Translations under genes and position numbers: made by a program
Shown: positions 1 to 6,302 of the stretch, piece by piece
How the letters are laid out: every line of letters begins with the position of its first letter
Position numbering within the stretch: position 1 is the first letter of the stretch
Notes under the pieces: generated by a model
What the model saw: the letters and a program-made list of their open reading frames with translations, nothing else
Databases searched by the model: none
What the model was told of the DNA's origin: nothing
Virus record (IMG/VR): IMGVR_UViG_3300046011_008436
Location: 1-20,647 of that record
DNA length: 20,647 bases
From: a virus
Strand: one strand, 5' to 3'

Positions 1-1085
1 AATTCGGTTGGCTCACTAACTACCTAGAGACCTACCTCTCTTCTGAAGTTTGGAAGACCTGTACCAACGCAACTATCGCCTTTGAGTATCGTAAGCTGTT
101 TGACAAGTATGCGCAGATTACTGGTACGCCTCGCGAGTTTGTCCAGTTTCAGGGTCACGACTTCTCAATGCGTGGTATGGATGGAACTGAGTCAGCAGGA
201 CGTTCTGGAGCTGCTCACCTTCTTTCCTTCGTAGGAACGGATACTATTCCTGCAATTGACTTCCTTGAGGATTTCTACTTCGCTAATGCTGAGCAGGAAC
301 TTATTGGAACCTCTGTTCCAGCTACAGAGCACTCAACTATGTCAGCGGGTGGAGAAGTTGATGAGGCTGCTACCTTCAAGCGTCTTATTACTGAAGTGTA
401 CCCTTCTGGTATTATTAGTATCGTATCCGATACTTGGGACCTGTGGGGAGTGCTAACTGTTATTGCACCTTCTCTAAAGGAAGAAATCCTTAACCGCGGC
501 CGTGATGCCTTCGGCATGTCCAAGGTAGTGTTTCGCCCTGACTCCGGGGATCCTGTTAAAATCATTGTAGGTGACTGTAGTGCTGAACCTGGTACTCCTG
601 AGTTCAAAGGTGCTGTTCAACTACTGTGGGAAAACTTTGGTGGAACCTTTACTGATAATGGCTTCAAGCAAGTAAATGAGCACGTTGGTCTTATCTATGG
701 TGACTCTATTACTCCTGCTCGTGCTAGGGCAATCCTAGAAGGTCTAGCTAACAAGGGCTTTGCTAGTGGTAACATTGTGTTTGGTATTGGTTCTTACACG
801 TACCAAATGAACACTCGTGATACCTTTGGCTTTGCTATGAAGGCTACCTACGCTGTAGTTAATGGTGTTGGCCGAGAACTCTTCAAGAACCCTAAAACTG
901 ACTCTGGTATGAAGAAGTCTGCTAAGGGTCTGCTTCGTGTTGAACTAGAAGATGGTGAGTTTGTTCTATACGATCAGCAAACTGAACTAGAAGAGACATT
1001 AGGAGTACTTGAAACTGTATTCCTTAACGGTAAGCTAGTTAAGCAAACCAGCCTTGCAGAAGTTCGTAAGAATCTGCTAGGCTAA
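1..1085 (+). CDS. nadV: Nicotinamide phosphoribosyltransferase (NAMPT), 5'-truncated
   Basis: Open from the window's left edge (in frame from base 3) to TAA at 1083-1085; the N-terminal part lies outside. The enzyme joins nicotinamide and PRPP to give nicotinamide mononucleotide, the first step of NAD salvage, in the cytoplasm. Visible family motifs: an HDFSMRG stretch (the Asp that favours nicotinamide over nicotinate in characterised NAMPTs), SVPATEHST containing the catalytic His, VVSDTWDLW, RPDSGDPVK for phosphoribosyl binding, and a C-terminal VFLNGKLVKQTSLAEVRKN typical of the family end. It is therefore probably intact here. NAMPT is common in large phages and is part of a known phage NAD-restoring route (NAMPT plus an NMN adenylyltransferase) that counters NAD-depleting defences; a partner gene would have to lie upstream, out of view. 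Leucine is mostly CTA, as in the other core genes. Confidence 0.95.
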   Translation, partial: FGWLTNYLETYLSSEVWKTCTNATIAFEYRKLFDKYAQITGTPREFVQFQGHDFSMRGMDGTESAGRSGAAHLLSFVGTDTIPAIDFLEDFYFANAEQELIGTSVPATEHSTMSAGGEVDEAATFKRLITEVYPSGIISIVSDTWDLWGVLTVIAPSLKEEILNRGRDAFGMSKVVFRPDSGDPVKIIVGDCSAEPGTPEFKGAVQLLWENFGGTFTDNGFKQVNEHVGLIYGDSITPARARAILEGLANKGFASGNIVFGIGSYTYQMNTRDTFGFAMKATYAVVNGVGRELFKNPKTDSGMKKSAKGLLRVELEDGEFVLYDQQTELEETLGVLETVFLNGKLVKQTSLAEVRKNLLG

Positions 1086-1090
1086 GAACT

Positions 1091-1283
1091 GAACAGTTCG
1101 GCCCCACTAAGAGCTTAAGCTTTGAAGCTCTTAAGCTCTTAAGCTCTTAAGCTTTGAAGTTTGAAGTTTTGAAGTTTGAAGTTTGAAGTTTGAAGTTTGA
1201 AGTTTGAAGTTTGAAGTTTGAAGTTTGAAGTTTGAAGTTTGAAGTTTGAAGTTTGAAGTTTGAAGTTTGGGGTCGAACAGTTC
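1091..1283. repeat. 7-bp tandem array (TTTGAAG) with flanking palindromes
   Basis: From 1153 to 1265 the unit TTTGAAG is repeated about 16 times head to tail; the third copy has an extra T (1167-1174), and 13 perfect copies follow. Before it, 1109-1152 holds repeated AAGCTCTT/CTTAAG blocks, including a perfect 8-bp hairpin (1109-1116 with 1125-1132) just after the NAMPT stop. The hyphenated palindrome GAACAGTTC occurs on each side (1091-1099 and 1275-1283). The last unit runs straight into GTTTGGGGT (1265-1273), so the array looks like an expansion of the bases upstream of that motif. No gene is present. Confidence 0.95.
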
Positions 1284-1301
1284 CTCAAATTCTTTTATAA
1301 T
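1265..1301 (+). promoter_or_regulatory. Promoter with GTTTGGGGT motif abutting the -35
   Basis: TATAAT at 1296-1301 with a 17-bp spacer to a weak -35 (TCGAAC, 1273-1278). The motif GTTTGGGGT at 1265-1273 ends on the first base of the -35 box. The same geometry recurs before the genes at 6303 and 7279, and the bases after the -10 (TATTTCTTT..ATGGAGAACG) are also conserved. A transcript starting about seven bases after the -10 would have a short leader carrying GGAG. Confidence 0.75.
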
Positions 1302-1324
1302 TATTTCTTTAAATGGAGAACGAA

Positions 1325-1609
1325 GTGCAAAAACATAGAGACCTAATCATTGCCTGGGCTAATGGTGCTACTATTCAGTATAGAACCGATAATATTTGGT
1401 ACGATGTTCAAGATAATCATCCATCCTGGAGTAACCATACTGAATACCGTATTAAGCCTCAATTTGCTAATATTAAAGCAGTACCGGAAACTTATGGTTG
1501 TGATGGCTGCGTATCTAGCAATCAGACGCGCTGTCACGATTTAATTAAAGGTTTGGTTACACTAGGCCTACCTAAATGTGCAGAAGGTTATATCTATGTC
1601 AAAGTGTGA
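1325..1609 (+). CDS. Small phage protein: IQYR/EYRIKP domain plus four-cysteine module
   Basis: 94 residues. The GTG at 1325 is chosen because GGAG (1315-1318) sits just before it; the ATG at 1313 overlaps that ribosome site and would begin almost at the transcript start. The resulting N-terminus (MQKHRDLIIAWANG) matches the paralogue at 7279 (MKKHKELVIAWLNG). Residues 1-45 form a domain seen in many phages (IIAW..G..IQYR...W.DV...P.W....EYRIKP). Residues 50-94 carry C59, C62, C70 and C85 with LGLPKC..GYIYV, a probable zinc-binding module also found at 5669, 5832 and 7279. Function unknown. First gene of the run that continues to 4056. Confidence 0.8.
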   Translation: MQKHRDLIIAWANGATIQYRTDNIWYDVQDNHPSWSNHTEYRIKPQFANIKAVPETYGCDGCVSSNQTRCHDLIKGLVTLGLPKCAEGYIYVKV

Positions 1610-1784
1610 GCAAGTATTCGTTAAACGGTATGACGATACTATCGAGAAGGTAACGCTTACTGGACGTTGGTACGCGAATTCCAGTGGTAACTTGGGGTTT
1701 GAAGTTAAAACTTACTTCTGGCAAAAGCCTAAGTTTGTTTGGGAGAAAGATATTCGAGAGTTATATGGAGAACTATGTGAATAA
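1596..1784 (+). CDS. Hypothetical phage protein, 62 aa
   Basis: The start at 1596 (MSKCEQVFVKRY) is preferred to 1578, since it overlaps the previous gene by only 14 bases and has AAGG a suitable distance upstream. The protein is short, mixed in charge, with aromatic-rich strands (VTLTGRWYAN, FEVKTYFWQKPKFVWEKD) suggesting a small beta-rich fold. No signal peptide or membrane segment. I do not recognise a family. It overlaps its downstream neighbour as well, so it is probably translated in a coupled series. Confidence 0.6.
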   Translation: MSKCEQVFVKRYDDTIEKVTLTGRWYANSSGNLGFEVKTYFWQKPKFVWEKDIRELYGELCE

Positions 1785-1866
1785 GGATTACTTACCTCTA
1801 GTAATTATGCTAGTTATTGCCTCACTAGTAGTTTTTGGTCCTTTCATTGTTGGAGCACTTTCGTGA
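1777..1866 (+). CDS. Single-span membrane peptide, 29 aa
   Basis: GTG start at 1777 with GGAG at 1767-1770 in the context ATGGAGAACTATGTG, the same arrangement as the start at 1325. The alternative ATG at 1765 would place the start over the ribosome site and add four residues. After MNKDYLP the rest is one hydrophobic helix (LVIMLVIASLVVFGPFIVGAL), so it is a tiny inner-membrane peptide with a short polar N-terminus. It overlaps the previous gene by 8 bases, and its TGA stop overlaps the next GTG start. Role unknown; it is too short to call a holin. Confidence 0.55.
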   Translation: MNKDYLPLVIMLVIASLVVFGPFIVGALS

Positions 1867-2066
1867 TTGTATCGTATAAAATTTCTGATAATGGCAGCAT
1901 CCTAGCAGTAACGTACTCTCAGGGTTTTGTTGGCAAGTTACTTGGCTTTACTCCTGATATTGAGATTTATATCCTTATAGACGATGAGTGGATTAATGCT
2001 GATTCTCCTGGTGAAGAACTTCCTAAACCAATTAAAAACATTCTGAAGCGAGAAAACCTACTATGA
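1863..2066 (+). CDS. Hypothetical phage protein, 67 aa
   Basis: Starts at GTG 1863, overlapping the previous stop (GTGA), with GGAG seven bases upstream. The sequence alternates hydrophobic and polar residues (MIVSYKISDNGSILAVTY, IEIYILIDDEWIN), as in a small beta-sheet protein, and ends in a basic tail (KNILKRENLL). No recognised family. Its last bases overlap the ATG of the next gene. Confidence 0.65.
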   Translation: MIVSYKISDNGSILAVTYSQGFVGKLLGFTPDIEIYILIDDEWINADSPGEELPKPIKNILKRENLL

Positions 2067-2284
2067 AAACCTTTCCTACTTTCGGCAAACTAGAAACTGC
2101 TAAGCCTTGCATGAAGCGTCCTATCGTAGTTCATGCAGCTCAAATTGATGAAGAATTTCGCGTTGAGTCCCTAGAAGGAAACTACGCTATTGGTAAGCCT
2201 GGTGACTACCTAATGACAGGTGCTCAAGGTGAGCAGTATATCTGCGATAAAACTATCTTTGAGGCTACCTATGACTTCGTGTAA
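2063..2284 (+). CDS. Small phage protein with PGDYL/GEQY motif, 73 aa
   Basis: ATG at 2063 overlaps the previous stop. The C-terminal half has the pattern IGKPGDYLMTGAQGEQY followed by F...Y (IFEATYDFV), which recurs in small proteins of many tailed phages and in which a GDY turn precedes a G..GE.Y strand. The role of that family is not known to me. The N-terminal segment (KRPIVVHAAQIDEEFRVESLEGNYA) also fits the family. The ribosome site is weak, so translation is probably coupled to the upstream gene. Confidence 0.7.
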   Translation: MKTFPTFGKLETAKPCMKRPIVVHAAQIDEEFRVESLEGNYAIGKPGDYLMTGAQGEQYICDKTIFEATYDFV

Positions 2285-2579
2285 TAAAGAACTAATCCTA
2301 GAATTTCTAGAAGTACAGAATCTAGTTAGTGCTAGAGAGCAAGCGATTAATAGTGCGCTAGTTCTACTAAATCCAGATAATACGATTTTGGGTATTGTTC
2401 CGAACGAGGTAGACAACCTACTTTGGAAACTATTAACCCAAATTATCGGAGAGGATAAAGCTGACTGGCTACAGTGGTGGTTATACGAAGCAGAGCAAAA
2501 GCCTTCTGTGACTTGGAAAGATGGTGAGAAACTTCCTATTAACAACTTTGAAGACCTCTGGGAGAACTGGCTGAAATGA
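2271..2579 (+). CDS. Hypothetical phage protein, 102 aa
   Basis: The start at ATG 2271 (MTSCNKELILEF) is chosen because GAGG lies six bases before it and it overlaps the preceding gene by only 14 bases; 2220 would overlap by 65. Mainly helical (EFLEVQNLVSAREQAINSALVLL) with a Trp-rich C-terminal half (DWLQWWLYEAEQKPSVTWKDGEKLP ... FEDLWENWLK is split here by polar residues). A similar small phage protein type exists, but I cannot name a function. Stop and next start overlap as ATGA. Confidence 0.65.
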   Translation: MTSCNKELILEFLEVQNLVSAREQAINSALVLLNPDNTILGIVPNEVDNLLWKLLTQIIGEDKADWLQWWLYEAEQKPSVTWKDGEKLPINNFEDLWENWLK

Positions 2580-2701
2580 CAAGCAAAGAATTTATTGAAG
2601 CACTAGAAGAAATTATTAACGATGCATACCTAGTACCTGAGATTAAGTACCAGTTACTAGTAGAAGCTATACAGGAAATGCAGGAGTACCTCCTTGATTA
2701 A
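2576..2701 (+). CDS. Very small acidic helical protein, 41 aa
   Basis: ATG 2576 overlaps the TGA of the preceding gene (ATGA). It is read MTSKEFIEALEEIINDAY and continues to a TAA at 2699-2701, overlapping the thyX start by eight bases. Acidic, probably two helices, no cysteines. CTA/TTA leucines match neighbouring core genes, and it exactly fills the space between two genes, which supports it being real. Its last codons contain the AGGAG ribosome site of thyX, so translation of the two is probably coupled. Confidence 0.55.
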   Translation: MTSKEFIEALEEIINDAYLVPEIKYQLLVEAIQEMQEYLLD

Positions 2702-3497
2702 ATGCAATAACGAAGGCTACGTTCGTCTAGTAGACCATATGGGTGGTGACCTATCAGCAGTTCGTTCTGCTAGAGTATCCTACGACGCTGATTGGCGAGA
2801 CGCTAGTAAAACCTCAGACCGCGCGCTACTGCGCTACCTAGTACGAAATAAGCATACTAGCCCACTAGAAAGCATTGTATTTACGTTTGAGGTTAAGGCC
2901 GAAATCTTTACTTTACGCCAGCTAATGAGGCACCGTACCTGGGCATACAATGAAATTAGTGCTCGCTATACTCAACTTCCGGAGGAGTTCTTTATCCCAG
3001 AAGTATCTAGTATTACTGAGCAGTCTAAAGATAATAAGCAGATGCGCTCTAGTGAGCTAAATGATAACGCAGAGTACATTCAAGCTACACTAGAAGGAAC
3101 CTGTAAGGCTTCATTTGATGCCTACCAGGAAATGATTGACCTAGGTTGCCCACGAGAACTTGCTAGGGCTGTACTTCCTGTTGGAACCTACAGTCGTATG
3201 TTCGCTACGGTGAATTTGCACAACTTGTTTCACTTTCTCAAACTTCGCCTTCATGCACACGCTCAACCAGAGATTCAGGTTTATGCTAGAGCGATGCTTG
3301 AGTTGATTAAACCGATTGTGCCAATTTTGGTTGAAGCATTCGAGGATTACATTCTCAACGCTGTTACATTTTCGGGTAAGGAGATGCAATTTATCCGTGA
3401 TGTTCCTAGTACTCGCTGGAACGAAGTAACCCTACAGACTTTGGGCTTTACTGGCTCTGAACTTAAAGAACTTAAAGAAAAACTGGAGATTAAATAA
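2694..3497 (+). CDS. thyX: Flavin-dependent thymidylate synthase ThyX
   Basis: 267 residues. Makes dTMP from dUMP using methylene-tetrahydrofolate, FAD and NADPH, supplying thymidylate for phage DNA synthesis. The diagnostic RHR-x7-S motif is at R79-H80-R81...S89 (RHRTWAYNEISARY), preceded by HTSPLES (54-60) of the flavin site; the C-terminal NLHNLFHFLKLRLHAHAQPE helix is the usual conserved block. Length is normal for the family, which acts as a homotetramer. It begins at a TTG codon (2694) with AGGAG seven bases upstream; no in-frame ATG gives a complete N-terminus. Stop and next start overlap as TAATG. Confidence 0.97.
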   Translation: MIKCNNEGYVRLVDHMGGDLSAVRSARVSYDADWRDASKTSDRALLRYLVRNKHTSPLESIVFTFEVKAEIFTLRQLMRHRTWAYNEISARYTQLPEEFFIPEVSSITEQSKDNKQMRSSELNDNAEYIQATLEGTCKASFDAYQEMIDLGCPRELARAVLPVGTYSRMFATVNLHNLFHFLKLRLHAHAQPEIQVYARAMLELIKPIVPILVEAFEDYILNAVTFSGKEMQFIRDVPSTRWNEVTLQTLGFTGSELKELKEKLEIK

Positions 3498-3856
3498 TGC
3501 AGCTTATGAGAGTTGAAGCGGACTATAGCGCAAACTATGCGTCGTATAATACTGAAGTATTACTAAGGGCTACAACTGAAGAGGTAAACTTACTATTTGA
3601 CCTTCTAAAGGCACGAAAGGAAGTCTCCCTGGTAGAGAAGCAGCCTGTAGAGAACCTAGCACAAAAGCTGCGTAAGTCTCAGTATGAGAAGTTCTGTACG
3701 AAGGCACTAAAACTTATAGAAGCTCAGGTAGAGTCTTTCTCTTCTACCTTCGCAGTCTACGATAAACTCCTTCAACAGTATGTTGACGTCTTCTTTACTA
3801 GTAGGGGTTTCAGAGTTTCTCAGGTTAGAGACCATGAAGCAAAGGTGAGCTGGTAA
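3497..3856 (+). CDS. Hypothetical phage protein, 119 aa
   Basis: ATG overlaps the thyX stop (TAATG), with GGAG eight bases before. Helical: segments VLLRATTEEVNLLFDLLKARKEVSL and LAQKLRKSQYEKFCTKALKLIEAQV.. are amphipathic and partly coiled-coil-like, one cysteine, no membrane segment. Position directly after thyX suggests nucleotide metabolism or a general early function, but nothing in the sequence shows it. No family recognised. Confidence 0.7.
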   Translation: MQLMRVEADYSANYASYNTEVLLRATTEEVNLLFDLLKARKEVSLVEKQPVENLAQKLRKSQYEKFCTKALKLIEAQVESFSSTFAVYDKLLQQYVDVFFTSRGFRVSQVRDHEAKVSW

Positions 3857-4056
3857 TGCTAGGAAGCGTAGTATTTATCGTAGCACTAACACTATCTAGT
3901 GGTGAACACTATCAAGTGCCTACTCAATTCTTTGACAACCAAGTTCAGTGTATGGATGCAGCTATGACCCTAAGCTACACATACCGTAGAGCTGACCTAA
4001 AGAGCTATAGTTTGAAGTGTCTAAAGACTGTACCTGAAGTCGAAGAGAAAGAGTAA
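3856..4056 (+). CDS. Small protein with hydrophobic N-terminus, 66 aa
   Basis: ATG overlaps the previous stop (TAATG); AGGTGAG precedes it. Residues 1-14 (MLGSVVFIVALTLS) are hydrophobic but have no basic start, so this may be a membrane anchor or a weak signal sequence. The rest contains two cysteines (C32 and C54 region) that could form a disulfide if exported, and ends in a charged EVEEKE tail. Similar short proteins are common in phages; function unknown. Last gene of the run starting at 1325. Confidence 0.65.
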   Translation: MLGSVVFIVALTLSSGEHYQVPTQFFDNQVQCMDAAMTLSYTYRRADLKSYSLKCLKTVPEVEEKE

Positions 4057-4103
4057 AGTAACCTCTACAACCCCAAACTGCAATAACCTCTAAAGGATAT
4101 GAT

Positions 4104-4400
4104 ATGGGAATGCGACCTGAACTACTTCTAGTACTAGAGTTTGATGACTCTATGGAAAGTATAGTTGACTTGTTTAAGATGGAAGATGAGGAAGATATTT
4201 ATCTAGACCTTCCTAATAGTAATTGGTACACTAATAGTAGTAACCTAGAAATTTCTAGGAATTACTTAGCATTCGGTGTATTCTACGGTTGGGGTGAGGA
4301 ACACGACCCCAAACAGTTAACCATAGCACTTAAAGATGCTAACTTCCTAGCAGAGTTCCTAACTAATCCTAGAGTCTACTGTACAATGAACTTCTGTTAA
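4104..4400 (+). CDS. Hypothetical acidic phage protein, 98 aa
   Basis: ATG 4104 with AAAGGA seven bases before. The upstream gap (4057-4103) has two copies of AACCTCTA and one reverse-strand ACCCCAAAC (4070-4078). The product is acidic (MEDEEDIYLDLPN), aromatic-rich, and ends in VYCTMNFC. An ACCCCAAAC also occurs inside the gene (4306-4314). No recognised domain. It is followed at once by a strong terminator, so it ends the first transcription unit. Confidence 0.65.
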   Translation: MGMRPELLLVLEFDDSMESIVDLFKMEDEEDIYLDLPNSNWYTNSSNLEISRNYLAFGVFYGWGEEHDPKQLTIALKDANFLAEFLTNPRVYCTMNFC

Positions 4401-4403
4401 CCC

Positions 4404-4446
4404 AAAGCCTCAAGCCTACGAAATAATGGGCTTGAGGCTTTACTTA
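4404..4446 (+). terminator. Rho-independent terminator
   Basis: Perfect 13-bp stem, AAAGCCTCAAGCC (4404-4416) with GGCTTGAGGCTTT (4429-4441), 12-base loop, then ACTTATT. The A/T ends make it usable on either strand. It closes the 1325-4400 block. Confidence 0.85.
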
Positions 4447-4459
4447 TTAAAAAGTACAC

Positions 4460-4489
4460 TTGATTTTTATACCTAGCGTGTCGTATAAT
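4460..4489 (+). promoter_or_regulatory. Promoter of the HNH endonuclease
   Basis: TTGATT (4460-4465), 18-bp spacer, TATAAT (4484-4489). The -35 context CTTGATTTTTAT resembles the promoters at 12327, 16294 and 19055. Predicted transcript start is near 4496, at the left arm of the folded leader. Confidence 0.75.
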
Positions 4490-4494
4490 AAGTT

Positions 4495-4592
4495 TGTGAG
4501 CTAAAAGAATTTATATAGTTAAGGGCGAAAAGGGTAGCTCCCCTGGTCAACTCACAGACCTAGCCCAGGTATTACGACACAGTGAGGTGTCT
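4495..4592 (+). other. Structured 5' leader, possible pseudoknot
   Basis: About 100 bases between promoter and start codon with several pairings: TGTGAG (4495-4500) with CTCACA (4551-4556); CCTGG (4542-4546) with CCAGG (4565-4569); GGGC (4523-4526) with GCCC (4563-4566); GACAC..GTGTC (4576-4580 region) enclosing the start-proximal GAGG. The first two cross, since CTCACA lies inside the second hairpin's loop, so a pseudoknot is possible. It is not a tRNA (no T arm). It could control translation or be a relic of a group I intron; the flanking genes do not look split. Confidence 0.4.
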
Positions 4593-4595
4593 TAA

Positions 4596-5315
4596 ATGAT
4601 AGAAGAAATTTATACTGCTCTAGTTGAGCAGTTTGGGGTTGGAGTAGTATTCTTACCTAAGTATAGAAAGAATAGAGTTAAGGACATAACTTGGCTAGAG
4701 TTTATCGAAGCTGCTTTAGAAATAAGTACAGAAGAGCTATATAAGTATTGTGGTTACTCTGAGGCTACTAATTTTAGTAGAGGTTTAAGGCAAGCATACC
4801 CACATATAATAAAAGAAAAAGGTGGTAGACCTTGGAGATTATATCTCCCTACACTAGTACATAAGAGGCACTGCTGTTCCTGTGGTAGGTTGCTAGAGTA
4901 TATTAATTTTAGTCCAGATAGTACAAAGAAAGATGGTTTACACTCTGAATGTAAATCCTGTAAGTTAGAGTATTACAAAGGTAACAAAAACCATATTTTA
5001 GATAGACAGAGATACTACCGGCAAGCTAATACTGAACTTATTAAAGAGAGGCATAAAGAGTACTATAGTAATAACAAGTACCTATTTAATGCAAGAAATG
5101 CTAAGCGTAGAGCAACTAAACTACAGGCGACCCCAAATTGGGCAAACCTCATAACTATAAAACAAATTTATGAAACGTGCCCTTCTGGGTACCATGTAGA
5201 CCATATAGTTCCGTTACAGCATGACTTAGTGTGTGGACTTCATTGTGAATTTAATCTTCAACATTTAACAGCTAAAGAAAACTTAAGTAAAGGTAATAAA
5301 TTTGAGGTAGATTGA
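4596..5315 (+). CDS. HNH homing-type endonuclease with zinc-binding region
   Basis: 239 residues. N-terminal 1-90 unrecognised, helical. A treble-type zinc region follows: C93-x2-C96 ... C119-x2-C122 with the NFSPDSTKKDGLHSECKSC spacing seen in many phage HNH proteins. A basic linker (about 130-172) precedes the HNH core: H200-V-D-H203-I-V-P-L, then N220-L-Q-H-L and E-N229..KGN, the metal and catalytic residues of the family. It cuts double-stranded DNA. It stands alone, with its own promoter, leader and terminator, as expected for a free-standing homing endonuclease inserted between phage genes. Its A/T-rich codons use more TTA and fewer CTA than neighbours. One GTTTGGGGT falls inside the coding sequence (4631-4639). 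Confidence 0.92.
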   Translation: MIEEIYTALVEQFGVGVVFLPKYRKNRVKDITWLEFIEAALEISTEELYKYCGYSEATNFSRGLRQAYPHIIKEKGGRPWRLYLPTLVHKRHCCSCGRLLEYINFSPDSTKKDGLHSECKSCKLEYYKGNKNHILDRQRYYRQANTELIKERHKEYYSNNKYLFNARNAKRRATKLQATPNWANLITIKQIYETCPSGYHVDHIVPLQHDLVCGLHCEFNLQHLTAKENLSKGNKFEVD

Positions 5316-5328
5316 GGTAGACTTAGAT

Positions 5329-5363
5329 AAGCCCTGGGATTCTTTAGGATTCTAGGGCTTTTG
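5329..5363 (+). terminator. Rho-independent terminator after the HNH gene
   Basis: AAGCCCT (5329-5335) pairs with AGGGCTT (5354-5360), 18-base loop that is itself partly repetitive (GGATTCTTTAGGATTCT), followed by TTTT. Confidence 0.75.
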
Positions 5364-5387
5364 CATTACTACGCTATAATTTTAAGC

Positions 5388-5416
5388 TTACTTTACCTAC
5401 TTAATTACTTTATAAT
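5388..5416 (+). promoter_or_regulatory. Promoter before the 5448 gene
   Basis: TATAAT at 5411-5416, 17 bp from a weak -35 (TTACTT, 5388-5393). The stretch TATAATTACTTTATTG is nearly identical to that at 6274-6289. No GTTTGGGGT motif lies upstream here. A second TATAAT (5375-5380) is also present. Confidence 0.6.
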
Positions 5417-5447
5417 TACTTTATTGGTATAGCTTATAGGAACAAAA

Positions 5448-5672
5448 GTGGAAAGCATTCTGGTTGATGGTAGGAAGTATAAGTACCGTATAGTTAAAGA
5501 AGGCGGTATGTTCAAGTGGTTTATTATAGTGTATGAAGGTGGTTTTAATTACTACATTCCTATCACTCTCGATAATGATTATTTATATAATAAATATGGG
5601 GATAGTCCTGGTGGCCAAGCAGAGGTTGCTGAAAAGATTAAAGACTATTTCGCTGAGGAGCATTACATATGA
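5448..5672 (+). CDS. Hypothetical phage protein, 74 aa
   Basis: GTG start with AGGA (5438-5441) upstream. Tyrosine-rich, probably beta then helix: VDGRKYKYRIVKEGG, WFIIVYEGGFNYYIPITL, then an acidic helix (GGQAEVAEKIKDYFAEEHYI). No family recognised. Its TGA overlaps the ATG of the next gene (ATGA). First of a four-gene set to 6228. Confidence 0.65.
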   Translation: MESILVDGRKYKYRIVKEGGMFKWFIIVYEGGFNYYIPITLDNDYLYNKYGDSPGGQAEVAEKIKDYFAEEHYI

Positions 5673-5839
5673 TTAAGATTACTGTTGTTGCTAAACCTGT
5701 CGAAACTATCACTTGTACTGGGTGTCTTAGAGAGCTCTATCCTGGTTGTTCAAATGAGGATGTTGATTTCCTAGTAAATCTAGGACTACCTAGCTGTCAT
5801 GACGGTTATATTTACATCCTGGAGAAGAAAGATGATTAA
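5669..5839 (+). CDS. Four-cysteine module protein, copy 1 (56 aa)
   Basis: ATG 5669 overlaps the preceding stop. MIKITVVAKP, then C16-T-G-C19, C27, and LGLPSC43..GYIYILEKKDD. It is a close paralogue of the next gene and matches the C-terminal halves of the 1325 and 7279 products. Four regularly spaced cysteines in a cytoplasmic protein suggest one bound zinc ion. Function unknown. Confidence 0.7.
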   Translation: MIKITVVAKPVETITCTGCLRELYPGCSNEDVDFLVNLGLPSCHDGYIYILEKKDD

Positions 5840-6029
5840 AACTGTAAATATTGTAGCAAAGCCTTCTGGTAGGAATAGCTGTGGAGGCTGCCTCCTGATG
5901 GGTATTGGCTGCTCATCTATGGTTGGTGACCACTTTGAAGACCCTAGGGTTGATTTCGTTTTCAGTCTAGGACTTCCTGATTGTGTTCTAGGGTACATTT
6001 ACGTTTTGGAGAAGAAAGATGAAGTTTAA
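5832..6029 (+). CDS. Four-cysteine module protein, copy 2 (65 aa)
   Basis: ATG 5832 (MIKTVNIVAKP) is chosen over an earlier ATG at 5799 because it overlaps the previous stop by a few bases and makes the protein align end to end with the upstream paralogue. C17-G-G-C20, C27 and C51 in LGLPDC..GYIYVLEKKDE. About nine residues are inserted between the third and fourth cysteines compared with copy 1. The repeated GGAGAAGAAAGATGA end of both genes shows tandem duplication. Confidence 0.7.
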   Translation: MIKTVNIVAKPSGRNSCGGCLLMGIGCSSMVGDHFEDPRVDFVFSLGLPDCVLGYIYVLEKKDEV

Positions 6030-6228
6030 GATTTACATTATCAATGAGGCTGGAGAGCAGGTTAGGTATAAACCTAATAAAGGAGAAATGCTAGTAATGA
6101 ACTCTCAAGGGGTTTACTTTGTTTATAACAACGAACCATTCTACCCCTCTATTACTAGACTATACGATAAGATTGGGAACTATATAGTAGTTTGGGAGAA
6201 AGAAAAGCTACTTGAGGTTCTTAAATAG
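6019..6228 (+). CDS. Hypothetical phage protein, 69 aa
   Basis: ATG 6019 overlaps the previous gene by 11 bases; GGAGAAGAAAG is its ribosome site. Beta-rich (FKIYIINEAGEQVRYKP, VYFVYNNEPFYPSI, GNYIVVWEKEKLLEVLK), with no cysteine or membrane segment. No family recognised. Last gene before the promoter at 6243-6279. Confidence 0.6.
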   Translation: MKFKIYIINEAGEQVRYKPNKGEMLVMNSQGVYFVYNNEPFYPSITRLYDKIGNYIVVWEKEKLLEVLK

Positions 6229-6242
6229 TTTCAACCTCTAAA

Positions 6243-6279
6243 GTTTGGGGTCGAATGCTTTAACGAAATACTCTATAAT
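6243..6279 (+). promoter_or_regulatory. Promoter with GTTTGGGGT motif abutting the -35
   Basis: GTTTGGGGT 6243-6251, -35 TCGAAT 6251-6256, 17-bp spacer, TATAAT 6274-6279. Same geometry and the same AATGGAGAACG leader as at 1265-1301 and 7219-7255. AACCTCTAAA just before the motif also occurs at 4083 and 7195. Confidence 0.75.
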
Positions 6280-6302
6280 TACTTTATTGAATGGAGAACG
6301 AA

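Noticed and set aside
4495-4592. tRNA-like look (TAGCTC...TGGTC) in the HNH leader
   Set aside because: No acceptor stem, anticodon stem or GTTCGA-type T arm can be drawn.
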